Of a stretch of 64,000 bases of DNA, positions 12,068 to 24,527 are shown piece by piece; position 1 is the first letter of the stretch; every line of letters begins with the position of its first letter. Origin of the DNA: Sepiola atlantica (taxonomy: Eukaryota > Mollusca > Cephalopoda > Sepiida > Sepiolidae); the NCBI GenBank assembly GCA_963556195.1, contig CAUVYP010000252.1, forward strand, positions 62,001 through 126,000. Reading direction: 5' to 3'. Position numbers and translations under genes: made by a program. Below the pieces are notes generated by a model. That model was given only the letters and a program-made list of their open reading frames with translations. It made no database searches and had not been told where the DNA came from.

Positions 12068-15000
12068 TTAGCGCGTTTTAAAGTTTATATCGCTTTTGTT
12101 TATAACTTCCACATTTATTCGAATTGTGCAACGAAACTTTGCAGATAGTCTCGAATAGGCCTTTACTACTGAAGTACAAAGTTTCAGAAGTGCAGCTCTT
12201 GTACTGCCGGAGATATGTCGATACAAACTGAATACGCAAAACATCAACAAAATTTAGCGCGTTTTAAAGTTGATATCGCTTTTGTTTATAACTTCCACAT
12301 TTATTCGAATTGTGCAACGAAACTTTGCAGACAGTCTCGAATAGGCCTTTTCTACTGAAGTACCAAGTTTCAGAAGTGCAGCTATTGTACTGCCGGAGAT
12401 ATGTCGATACAAACTGAATACGCAAATCATCAACAAAATTTAGCGCGTTTTAATGTTGATATCGCTTTTGTTTATAACTTCCACATTTATTCGAATTGTG
12501 CAACGAAACTTTGCAGACAGTCTCAAATAGGCCTTTTCTACTGAAGTACCAAGTTTCAGAAGTGCAGCTATTGTACTGCCGGAGATATGTCGATACAAAC
12601 TAAATACGCAAAACATCAACAAAATTTAGCGCGTTTTAAAGTTGATATCGCTTTTGTTTATAACTTCCACATTTATTCGAATTGTGCAACGAAACTTTGC
12701 AGACAGTCTCAAATAGGCCTTTTCTACTGAAGTACCAAGTTTCAGAAGTGCAGCTCTTTTACTGCCGGAGATATGTCGATACAAACTGAATACGCAAAAC
12801 ATCAACAAAATTTAGCGCGTTTTAATGTTAATATCGCTTTTGTTTATAACTTCCACATTTATTCGAATTGTGCAACGAAACTTTGCAGACAGTCTCAAAT
12901 AGGCCTTTACTACTTAAGTACCAAGTTTCAGAAGTGCAGCTCTTGTACTGCCGGAGATATGTCGATACAAACTAAATACGCAAAACATCAACAAAATTTA
13001 GCGCGTTTTAAAGTTGATATCGCTTTTGTTTATAACTTCCACATTTATTCGAATTGTGCAACGAAACTTTGCAGACAGTCGCGGAGACACATGTTCTACT
13101 GAAGTACCAAGTTTCAGAACTGCAGCTCTTGTACTGCCGGAGATATGTCGATACAAACTGAATACGCAAAACATCAACAAAATTTAGCGCGTTTTAAAGT
13201 TGATATCGCTTTTGTTTATAACTTCCACATTTATTAGAATTGTGCAACGAAACTTTGCAGACAGTCTCGAATAGGCCTTTTCTACTGAAGTACCATGTTT
13301 CAGAAGTGCAGCTCTTGTACTGCCGGAGATATGTCGATACAAACTGAATACGCAAAACATCAACAAAATTTAGCGCGTTTTAAAGTTGATATCGCTTTTG
13401 TTTATAACTTCCACATTTATTCGAATTGTGCAACGAAACTTTGCAGATAGTCTCGAATAGGCCTTTTCTACTGAAGTACAAAGTTTCAGAAGTGCAGCTC
13501 TGGTTTTGCCGGAGATATGTCGATACAAACTGAATACGCAAAACATCAACAAAATTTAGCGCGTTTTAATGTTGATATCGCTTTTGTTTATAACTTCCAC
13601 ATTTATTCGAATTGTGCAACGAAACTTTGCAGACAGTCTCAAATAGGCCTATTCTACTGAAGTACCAAGTTTCAGAAGTGCAGCTCCTGTACTGCCGGAG
13701 ATATGTCGATACAAACTAAATACGCAAAACATCAACAAAATTTAGCGCGTTTTAAAGTTGATATCGCTTTTGTTTATAACTTCCACATTTATTCGAATTG
13801 TGCAACGAAACTTTGCAGACAGTCTCAAATAGGCCTTTTCTACTGAAGTAGCAAGTTTCAGAAGTGCAGCTCTTGTACTGCCGGAGATATGTCGATACAA
13901 ACTGAATACGCAAAACATCAACAAAATTTAGCGCGTTTTAATGTTAATATCGCTTTTGTTTATCACTTCCACATTTATTCGAATTGTGCCACGAAACTTT
14001 GCAGACAGTCTCAAATAGGCCTTTTCTACTTAAGTACCAAGTTTCAGAAGTGCAGCTCTTGTACTGCCGGAGATATGTCGATACAAACTAAATACGCAAA
14101 ACATCAACAAAATTTAGCGCGTTTTAAAGTTGATATCGCTTTTGTTTATAACTTCCACATTTATTCGAATTGTGCAACGAAACTTTGCAGACAGTCGCGG
14201 AGACACATGTTCTACTGAAGTACCAAGTTTCAGAAGTGCAGCTCTTGTACTGCCGGAGATATGTCGATACAAACTGAATACGCAAAACATCAACAAAATT
14301 TAGCGCGTTTTAAAGTTTATATCGCTTTTGTTTATAACTTCCACATTTATTCGAATTGTGCAACGAAACTTTGCAGATAGTCTCGAATAGGCCTTTACTA
14401 CTGAAGTACAAAGTTTCAGAAGTGCAGCTCTTGTACTGCCGGAGATATGTCGATACAAACTGAATACGCAAAACATCAACAAAATTTAGCGCGTTTTAAA
14501 GTTGATATCGCTTTTGTTTATAACTTCCACATTTATTCGAATTGTGCAACGAAACTTTGCAGACAGTCTCGAATAGGCCTTTTCTACTGAAGTACCAAGT
14601 TTCAGAAGTGCAGCTATTGTTCTGCCGGAGATATGTCGATACAAACTGAATACGCAAATCATCAACAAAATTTAGCGCGTTTTAATGTTGATATCGCTTT
14701 TGTTTATAACTTCCACATTTATTCGAATTGTGCAACGAAACTTTGCAGACAGTCTCAAATAGGCCTTTTCTACTGAAGTACCAAGTTTCAGAAGTGCAGC
14801 TATTGTACTGCCGGAGATATGTCGATACAAACTAAATACGCAAAACATCAACAAAATTTAGCGCGTTTTAAAGTTGATATCGCTTTTGTTTATAACTTCC
14901 ACATTTATTCGAATTGTGCAACGAAACTTTGCAGACAGTCTCAAATAGGCCTTTTCTACTGAAGTACCAAGTTTCAGAAGTGCAGCTCTTTTACTGCCGG

Positions 15001-16531
15001 AGATATGTCGATACAAACTGAATACGCAAAACATCAACAAAATTTAGCGCGTTTTAATGTTAATATCGCTTTTGTTTATAACTTCCACATTTATTCGAAT
15101 TGTGCAACGAAACTTTGCAGACAGTCTCAAATAGGCCTTTACTACTTAAGTACCAAGTTTCAGAAGTGCAGCTCTTGTACTGCCGGAGATATGTCGATAC
15201 AAACTAAATACGCAAAACATCAACAAAATTTAGCGCGTTTTAAAGTTGATATCGCTTTTGTTTATAACTTCCACATTTATTCGAATTGTGCAACGAAACT
15301 TTGCAGACAGTCGCGGAGACACATGTTCTACTGAAGTACCAAGTTTCAGAACTGCAGCTCTTGTACTGCCGGAGATATGTCGATACAAACTGAATACGCA
15401 AAACATCAACAAAATTTAGCGCGTTTTAAAGTTGATATCGCTTTTGTTTATAACTTCCACATTTATTAGAATTGTGCAACGAAACTTTGCAGACAGTCTC
15501 GAATAGGCCTTTTCTACTGAAGTACCATGTTTCAGAAGTGCAGCTCTTGTACTGCCGGAGATATGTCGATACAAACTGAATACGCAAAACATCAACAAAA
15601 TTTAGCGCGTTTTAAAGTTGATATCGCTTTTGTTTATAACTTCCACATTTATTCGAATTGTGCAACGAAACTTTGCAGATAGTCTCGAATAGGCCTTTTC
15701 TACTGAAGTACAAAGTTTCAGAAGTGCAGCTCTGGTTTTGCCGGAGATATGTCGATACAAACTGAATACGCAAAACATCAACAAAATTTAGCGCGTTTTA
15801 ATGTTGATATCGCTTTTGTTTATAACTTCCACATTTATTCGAATTGTGCAACGAAACTTTGCAGACAGTCTCAAATAGGCCTATTCTACTGAAGTACCAA
15901 GTTTCAGAAGTGCAGCTCCTGTACTGCCGGAGATATGTCGATACAAACTAAATACGCAAAACATCAACAAAATTTAGCGCGTTTTAAAGTTGATATCGCT
16001 TTTGTTTATAACTTCCACATTTATTCGAATTGTGCAACGAAACTTTGCAGACAGTCTCAAATAGGCCTTTTCTACTGAAGTAGCAAGTTTCAGAAGTGCA
16101 GCTCTTGTACTGCCGGAGATATGTCGATACAAACTGAATACGCAAAACATCAACAAAATTTAGCGCGTTTTAATGTTAATATCGCTTTTGTTTATCACTT
16201 CCACATTTATTCGAATTGTGCCACGAAACTTTGCAGACAGTCTCAAATAGGCCTTTTCTACTTAAGTACCAAGTTTCAGAAGTGCAGCTCTTGTACTGCC
16301 GGAGATATGTCGATACAAACTAAATACGCAAAACATCAACAAAATTTAGCGCGTTTTAAAGTTGATATCGCTTTTGTTTATAACTTCCACATTTATTCGA
16401 ATTGTGCAACGAAACTTTGCAGACAGTCGCGGAGACACATGTTCTACTGAAGTACCAAGTTTCAGAAGTGCAGCTCTTGTACTGCCGGAGATATGTCGAT
16501 ACAAACTGAATACGCAAAACATCAACAAAAT
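12068..16531. repeat. 12-monomer HOR, 2232 bp, two copies
   Basis: Copy 1 is 12068-14299 and copy 2 is 14300-16531. The order is V, A+M, C, C, C', B, A, F, C, C, C', B. Shared private marks include tgcagctctttta, ttattagaattg, taccatgtttc, gctctggttttg, agtagcaag and tttatcacttcc. The one change I noticed is tgttctgcc near 14620 in copy 2. Both copies have exactly twelve 186-bp units. Confidence 0.93.
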
Positions 16532-19500
16532 TTAGCGCGTTTTAAAGTTGATATCGCTTTTGTTTATAACTTCCACATTTATTCGAATTGTGCAACGAAA
16601 CTTTGCAGACAGTCTCGAAAAGGCCTCCTCTACTGAAGTACCAGGTTTCAGAAGTGCAGCTCTTGTACTGCCGGAGATATGTCGATACAAACTGAATACG
16701 CAAAACATCAACAAAATTTAGCGCGTTTTAAAGTTGATATCGCTTTTGTTTATAACTTCCACATTTATGGGAATTGTGCAACGAAACTTTGCAGATAGTC
16801 TCGAATAGGCCTTTTCTACTTAAGTACCAAGTTTCAGAAGTGCAGCTCTTGTACTGCCGGAGATATGTCGATACAAACTGAATACGCAAAACATCAACAA
16901 AATTTAGCGCGTTTTAAAGTTGATATCGCTTTTGTTTATAACTTCCACATTTATTCGAATTGTGCAACGAAACTTTGCAGACAGTCGCGGAGACACATGT
17001 TCTACTGAAGTACCAAGTTTCAGAAGTGCAGCTCTTGTACTGCCGGAGATATGTCGATACAAACTGAATACGCAAAACATCAACAAAATTTAGCGCGTTT
17101 TAAAGTTGATATCGCTTTTGTTTATAACTTCCACATTTATTCGAATTGTGCAACGAAACTTTGCAGACAGACGCGGAGACACATTTTCTACTGAAGTACC
17201 AAGTTTCAGAAGTGCAGCTTTTGTACTGCCGGAGATATGTCGATAAAAACTGAATACGCAAAACATCAACAAAATTTAGCGCGTTTTAATGTTAATATCG
17301 CTTTTGTTTATAACTTCCACATTTATTCGAATTGTGCAACGAAACTTTGCAGACAGTCTCAAATAGGCCTTTTCTACTGAAGTACCAAGTTTCAGAAGTG
17401 CAGCTCTTGTACTGCCGGAGATATGTCGATACAAACTGAATACGCAAAACATCAACAAAATTTAGCGCGTTTTAAAGTTGATATCGCTTTTGTTTATAAC
17501 TTCCACATTTATTCGAATTGTGCAACGAAACTTTGCAGACAGTCTCGAAGAGGCCTTTTCTACTGAAGCACCAAGTTTCAGAAGTGCAGCTCTTGTACTG
17601 CCGGAGATATGTCGATACAAACTGAATACGCAAATCATCAACAAAATTTAGCGCGTTTTAATGTTCATATCGCTTTTGTTTATAACTTCCACATTTATTC
17701 GAATTGTGCAACGAAACTTTGCAGACAGTCTCAAATAGGCCTATTCTACTGAAGTACCAAGTTTCAGAAGTGCAGCTCTTGTACTGCCGGAGATATGTCG
17801 ATACAAACTAAATACGCAAAACATCAACAAATTTAGCGCGTTTTAAAGTTGATATCGCTTTTGTTTATAACTTCCACATTTATTGGAATTGTGCAACGAA
17901 ACTTTGCAGACAGTCTCAAATAGGCCTTTTCTACTGAAGTACCAAGTTTCAGAAGTGCAGCTCTTGTACTGCCGGAGATATGTCGATACAAACTGAATAC
18001 GCAAAACATCAACAAAATTTAGGGCGTTTTAATTTTAATATCGCTTTTGTTTATAACTTCCACATTTATTCGAATTGTGCAACGAAACTTTGCAGACAGT
18101 CTCAAATAGGCCTTTTCTACTTAAGTACCAAGTTTCAGAAGTGCAGCTCTTGTACTGCGGGAGATATGTCGATACAAACTAAATACGCAAAACATCAACA
18201 AAATTTAGCGCGTTTTAAAGTTGATATCGCTTTTGTTTATAACTTCCACATTTATTCGAATTGTGCAACGAAACTTTGCAGACAGTCGCGGAGACACATG
18301 TGCTACTGAAGTACCAAGTTTCAGAAGTGCAGCTCTTGTACTGCCGGAGATATGTCGATACAAACTGAATACGCAAAACATCAACAAAATTTAGCGCGTT
18401 TTAAAGTTGATATCGCTTTTGTTTATAACTTCCACATTTATTCGAATTGTGCAACGAAACTTTGCAGACAGTCTCGAATAGGCCTCCTCTACTGAAGTAC
18501 CAAGTTTCAGAAGTGCAGCTCTAATACTGCCGGAGATATGTCGATACAAACTGAATACGCAAAACATCAACAAAATTTAGCGCGTTTTAAAGTTGATATC
18601 GCTTTTGTTTATAACTTCCACATTTATTCGAATTGTGCAACGAAACTTTGCAGACAGTCTCGAATAGGCCTCCTCTACTGAAGTACCAAGTTTCAGAAGT
18701 GCAGCTCTTGTAGTGCCGGAGATATGTCGATACAAACTGAATACGCAAAACATCAACAAAATTTAGCGCATTTTAAAGTTGATATCGCTTTTGTTTATAA
18801 CTTCCACATTTATTCGAATTGTGCAACGAAACTTTGCAGATAGTCTCGAATAGGCCTTTTCTACTGAAGTACCAAGTTTCAGAAGTGCAGCTCTTGTACT
18901 GCCGGAGATATGTCGATACAAACTGAATACGCAAAACATCAACAAAATTTAGCGCGTTTTAAAGTTGATATCGCTTTTGTTTATAACTTCCACATTTATT
19001 CGAATTGTGCAACGAAACTTTGCAGATAGTCTCGAATAGGCCTTTTCTACTGAAGTACAAAGTTTCAGAAGTGCAGCTCTGGTTTTGCCGGAGATATGTC
19101 GATACAAACTGAATACGCAAAACATCAACAAAATTTAGCGCGTTTTAATGTTGATATCGCTTTTGTTTATAACTTCCACATTTATTCGAATTGTGCAACG
19201 AAACTGTGCAGACAGTCTCAAATAGGCCTATTCTACTGAAGTACCAAGTTTCAGAAGTGCAGCTCCTGTACTGCCGGAGATATGTCGATACAAACTAAAT
19301 ACGCAAAACATCAACAAAATTTAGCGCGTTTTAAAGTTGATATCGCTTTTGTTTATAACTTCCACATTTATTCGAATTGTGCAACGAAACTTTGCAGACA
19401 GTCTCAAATAGGCCTTTTCTACTGAAGTAGCAAGTTTCAGAAGTGCAGCTCTTGTACTGCCGGAGATATGTCGATACAAACTGAATACGCAAAACATCAA

Positions 19501-22295
19501 CAAAATTTAGCGCGTTTTAATGTTAATATCGCTTTTGTTTATCACTTCCACATTTATTCGAATTGTGCCACGAAACTTTGCAGACAGTCTCAAATAGGCC
19601 TTTTCTACTTAAGTACCAAGTTTCAGAAGTGCAGCTCTTGTACTGCCGGAGATATGTCGATACAAACTAAATACGCAAAACATCAGCAAAATTTAGCGCG
19701 TTTTAAAGTTGATATCGCTTTTGTTTATAACTTCCACATTTATTCGAATTGTGCAACGAAACTTTGCAGACAGTCGCGGAGACACATGTTCTACTGAAGT
19801 ACCAAGTTTCAGAAGTGCAGCTCTTGTACTGCCGGAGATATGTCGATACAAACTGAATACGCAAAACATCAACAAAATTTAGCGCGTTTTAAAGTTGATA
19901 TCGCTTTTGTTTATAACTTCCACATTTATTCGAATTGTGCAACGAAACTTTGCAGACAGTCTCGAAAAGGCCTCCTCTACTGAAGTACCAGGTTTCAGAA
20001 GTGCAGCTCTTGTACTGCCGGAGATATGTCGATACAAACTGAATACGCAAAACATCAACAAAATTTAGCGCGTTTTAAAGTTGATATCGCTTTTGTTTAT
20101 AACTTCCACATTTATGGGAATTGTGCAACGAAACTTTGCAGATAGTCTCGAATAGGCCTTTTCTACTTAAGTACCAAGTTTCAGAAGTGCAGCTCTTGTA
20201 CTGCCGGAGATATGTCGATACAAACTGAATACGCAAAACATCAACAAAATTTAGCGCGTTTTAAAGTTGATATCGCTTTTGTTTATAACTTCCACATTTA
20301 TTCGAATTGTGCAACGAAACTTTGCAGACAGTCGCGGAGACACATGTTCTACTGAAGTACCAAGTTTCAGAAGTGCAGCTCTTGTACTGCCGGAGATATG
20401 TCGATACAAACTGAATACGCAAAACATCAACAAAATTTAGCGCGTTTTAAAGTTGATATCGCTTTTGTTTATAACTTCCACATTTATTCGAATTGTGCAA
20501 CGAAACTTTGCAGACAGACGCGGAGACACATTTTCTACTGAAGTACCAAGTTTCAGAAGTGCAGCTTTTGTACTGCCGGAGATATGTCGATAAAAACTGA
20601 ATACGCAAAACATCAACAAAATTTAGCGCGTTTTAATGTTAATATCGCTTTTGTTTATAACTTCCACATTTATTCGAATTGTGCAACGAAACTTTGCAGA
20701 CAGTCTCAAATAGGCCTTTTCTACTGAAGTACCAAGTTTCAGAAGTGCAGCTCTTGTACTGCCGGAGATATGTCGATACAAACTGAATACGCAAAACATC
20801 AACAAAATTTAGCGCGTTTTAAAGTTGATATCGCTTTTGTTTATAACTTCCACATTTATTCGAATTGTGCAACGAAACTTTGCAGACAGTCTCGAAGAGG
20901 CCTTTTCTACTGAAGCACCAAGTTTCAGAAGTGCAGCTCTTGTACTGCCGGAGATATGTCGATACAAACTGAATACGCAAATCATCAACAAAATTTAGCG
21001 CGTTTTAATGTTGATATCGCTTTTGTTTATAACTTCCACATTTATTCGAATTGTGCAACGAAACTTTGCAGACAGTCTCAAATAGGCCTATTCTACTGAA
21101 GTACCAAGTTTCAGAAGTGCAGCTCTTGTACTGCCGGAGATATGTCGATACAAACTAAATACGCAAAACATCAACAAATTTAGCGCGTTTTAAAGTTGAT
21201 ATCGCTTTTGTTTATAACTTCCACATTTATTGGAATTGTGCAACGAAACTTTGCAGACAGTCTCAAATAGGCCTTTTCTACTGAAGTACCAAGTTTCAGA
21301 AGTGCAGCTCTTGTACTGCCGGAGATATGTCGATACAAACTGAATACGCAAAACATCAACAAAATTTAGCGCGTTTTAATTTTAATATCGCTTTTGTTTA
21401 TAACTTCCACATTTATTCGAATTGTGCAACGAAACTTTGCAGACAGTCTCAAATAGGCCTTTTCTACTTAAGTACCAAGTTTCAGAAGTGCAGCTCTTGT
21501 ACTGCGGGAGATATGTCGATACAAACTAAATACGCAAAACATCAACAAAATTTAGCGCGTTTTAAAGTTGATATCGCTTTTGTTTATAACTTCCACATTT
21601 ATTCGAATTGTGCAACGAAACTTTGCAGACAGTCGCGGAGACACATGTGCTACTGAAGTACCAAGTTTCAGAAGTGCAGCTCTTGTACTGCCGGAGATAT
21701 GTCGATACAAACTGAATACGCAAAACATCAACAAAATTTAGCGCGTTTTAAAGTTGATATCGCTTTTGTTTATAACTTCCACATTTATTCGAATTGTGCA
21801 ACGAAACTTTGCAGACAGTCTCGAATAGGCCTCCTCTACTGAAGTACCAAGTTTCAGAAGTGCAGCTCTAATACTGCCGGAGATATGTCGATACAAACTG
21901 AATACGCAAAACATCAACAAAATTTAGCGCGTTTTAAAGTTGATATCGCTTTTGTTTATAACTTCCACATTTATTCGAATTGTGCAACGAAACTTTGCAG
22001 ACAGTCTCGAATAGGCCTCCTCTACTGAAGTACCAAGTTTCAGAAGTGCAGCTCTTGTAGTGCCGGAGATATGTCGATACAAACTGAATACGCAAAACAT
22101 CAACAAAATTTAGCGCATTTTAAAGTTGATATCGCTTTTGTTTATAACTTCCACATTTATTCGAATTGTGCAACGAAACTTTGCAGATAGTCTCGAATAG
22201 GCCTTTTCTACTGAAGTACCAAGTTTCAGAAGTGCAGCTCTTGTACTGCCGGAGATATGTCGATACAAACTGAATACGCAAAACATCAACAAAAT
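15602..22295. repeat. 18-monomer HOR, 3347 bp, two copies
   Basis: Copy 1 is 15602-18948 and copy 2 is 18949-22295. Each has seventeen 186-bp units and one 185-bp unit lacking an A in caacaaattt. Shared marks include gctctggttttg, ctcgaaaagg, tttatgggaattg, gtcgataaaaac, ctcgaagagg, ttattggaattg, actgcgggag, ctctaatactg and ttgtagtgcc. Differences I saw are gttcatatc against gttgatatc, tttagggcg against tttagcgcg, aaactgtgcag at 19201 and catcagcaa at 19683. The first five monomers are also the end of the previous 12-mer, so this unit grew over it. Confidence 0.92.
17648..17832. repeat. 185-bp length-variant monomer shared by the 18-mer copies
   Basis: The junction reads catcaacaaattt with three As in place of four. 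The corresponding unit at 20995-21179 has the same deletion, so it predates the 18-mer duplication. An identical-looking loss at 60052-60236 is probably independent because its HOR context differs. The other 185-bp units are 29736-29920 (gatttcgctttatttat) and 46661-46845 (catcaaaaaattt). Confidence 0.85.
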
Positions 22296-23225
22296 TTAGC
22301 GCGTTTTAAAGTTGATATCGCTTTTGTTTATAACTTCCACATTTATTCGAATTGTGCAACGAAACTTTGCAGACAGACGCGGAGACACATTTTCTACTGA
22401 GGTACCAAGTTTCAGAAGTGCAGCTCTTGTACTGCCGGAGATATGTCGATAAAAACTGAATACGCAAAACATCAACAAAATTTAGCGCGTTTTAATGTTA
22501 ATATCGCTTTTGTTTATAACTTCCACATTTATTCGAATTGTGCAACGAAACTTTGCAGACAGTCTCAAATAGGCCTTTTCTACTGAAGTACCAAGTTTCA
22601 GAAGTGCAGCTCTTGTACTGCCGGAGATATGTCGATACAAACTGAATACGCAAAACATCAACAAAATTTAGCGCGTTTTAAAGTTGATATCGCTTTTGTT
22701 TATAACTTCCACATTTATTCGAATTGTGCAACGAAACTTTGCAGATAGTCTCGAATAGGCCTTTTCTACTGAAGTACACAGTTTCAGAAGTGCAGCTCTT
22801 GTACTGCCGGAGATATGTCGATACAAACTGAATACGCAAAACATCAACAAAATTTAGCGCGTTTTAAAGTTGATATCGCTTTTGTTTATAACTTCCACAT
22901 TTATTCGAATTGTGCAACGAAACTTTGCAGACAGTCTCGAATAGGCTTTTTCTACTTAAGTACCAAGTTTCAGAAGTGCAGCTCTTGTACTGCTGGAGAT
23001 ATGTCGATACAAACTGAATACGCAAAACATCAACAAAATTTAGCGCGTTTTAAAGTTGATATCGCTTTTGTTTATAACTTCCACATTTATTCGAATTGTG
23101 CAACGAAACTTTGCAGACAGTCTCGAATAGGCCTTTTCTACTGAAGCACCAAGTGTCAGAAGTGCAGCTCTTGTACTGCCGGAGATATGTCGATACAAAC
23201 TGAATACGCAAAACATCAACAAAAT
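22296..23225. repeat. Five-monomer entry into the central domain (E, C, F, A', G)
   Basis: The E unit at 22296 has the gcagacagacgcgg box and gtcgataaaaac. The F unit at 22668 carries tacacagtttc, a mark seen again at 27132 and 33083. The unit at 22854 has ggctttttctacttaag and is closed in the minus frame. The G unit at 23040 is the first of its kind in the window. Confidence 0.85.
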
Positions 23226-24330
23226 TTAGCGCGTTTTAAAGTTGATATCGCTTTTGTTTATAACTTCCCCATTTATTCGAATTGTGCAACGAAACTTTGC
23301 AGACAGTCTCGAATAGGCTTTTTCTACTGAAGTACAAAGTTTCAGAAGTGCAGCTCTTGTACTGCCGGAGATATGTCGGTACAAACTGAATACGCAAAAC
23401 ATCAACAAAATTTAGCGCGTTTTAAAGTTGATATCGCTTTTGTTTATAACTTCCACATTTATTCGAATTGTGCAACGAAACTTTGCAGACAGACGCGGAG
23501 ACACATTTTCTACTGAAGTACCAAGTTTCAGAAGTGCAGCTCTTGTACTGCCGGAGATATGTCGATACAAACTGAATACGCAAAACATCAACAAAATTTA
23601 GCGCGTTTTAATGTTAATATCGCTTTTGTTTATAACTTCCACATTTATTCGAATTGTGCAACGAAACTTTGCAGACAGTCTCAAATAGGCCTTTTCTACT
23701 GAAGTACCAAGTTTCAGAAGTGCAGCTCTTGTACTGCCGGAGATATGTCGATACAAACTGAATACGCAAAACATCAACAAAATTTAGCGCGTTTTAAAGT
23801 TGATATCGCTTTTGTTTATAACTTCCACATTTATTCGAATTGTGCAACGAAACTTTGCAGATAGTCTCGAATAGGCCTTTTCTACTGAAGTACAAAGTTT
23901 CAGAAGTGCAGCTCTTGTACTGCCGGAGATATGTCGATACAAACTGAATACGCAAAACATCAACAAAATTTAGCGCGTTTTAAAGTTGATATCGCTTTTG
24001 TTTATAACTTCCACATTTATTCGAATTGTGCAACGAAACTTTGCAGACGGTCTCGAATAGGCCTCCTCTACTGAAGTACCAAGTTTCAGAAGTGCAGCTC
24101 TTGTACTGCCGGAGATATGTCGATACAAACTGAATACGCAAAACATCAACAAAATTTAGCGCGTTTTAAAGTTGATATCGCTTTTGTTTATAACTTCCAC
24201 ATTTATTCGAATTGTGCAACGAAACTTTGCAGACAGTCTCGAATAGGCCTTTTCTACTGAAGCACCAAGTGTCAGAAGTGCAGCTCTTGTACTGCCGGAG
24301 ATATGTCGATACAAACTGAATACGCAAAAC

Positions 24331-24362
24331 ATCAACAAAATTTAGCGCGTTTTAAAGTTGAT
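24331..24362. other. Short dyad across the monomer junction (example)
   Basis: ATCAAC at 24331-24336 is the exact reverse complement of GTTGAT at 24357-24362, separated by 20 nt that include AAAATTT, the CpG-rich GCGCG core and TTTTAAA. The dyad recurs at the junction of most monomers. Units with taatgttaatatc lose it by a G-to-A change in the right arm, and M units keep it. Short dyads are common at centromeric satellites, where non-B DNA or cruciforms have been proposed; any function here is inference. Confidence 0.6.
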
Positions 24363-24527
24363 ATCGCTTTTGTTTATAACTTCCACATTTATTCGAATTG
24401 TGCAACGAAACTTTGCAGACAGTCTCGAATAGGCCTTTTCTACTGAAGTACCAAGTTTCAGAAGTGCAGCTCTTGTACTGCCGGAGATATGTCGATACAA
24501 ACTGAATACGCAAAACATCAACACAAT
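24342..24527. repeat. Reference monomer (sub-type A)
   Basis: I use this unit as the plain form for position numbering. It has ttagcgcg at positions 1-8, an EcoRV site GATATC at 19-24, a BstBI site TTCGAA at 51-56, caacgaaa at 62-69, the variable box at 82-98 with a StuI site AGGCCT at 90-95, a TGA at 103-105 that closes the plus-strand frame, a bulged dyad at 106-138, tgccgg at 137-142, and aacatcaac at 173-181. The 186-bp length equals 62 codons, so frames carry over from unit to unit. Confidence 0.95.
24447..24479. other. Bulged inverted repeat inside the monomer (example)
   Basis: AGTACCAAG at 24447-24455 can pair with CTTGTACT at 24472-24479, an 8-bp stem with one bulged C and a 16-nt loop. 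In F monomers the left arm reads AGTACAAAG, which gives an uninterrupted 7-bp AGTACAA/TTGTACT pairing. In G monomers the left arm is AGCACCAAG and the pairing is weakened. It recurs every 186 bp. Confidence 0.6.
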
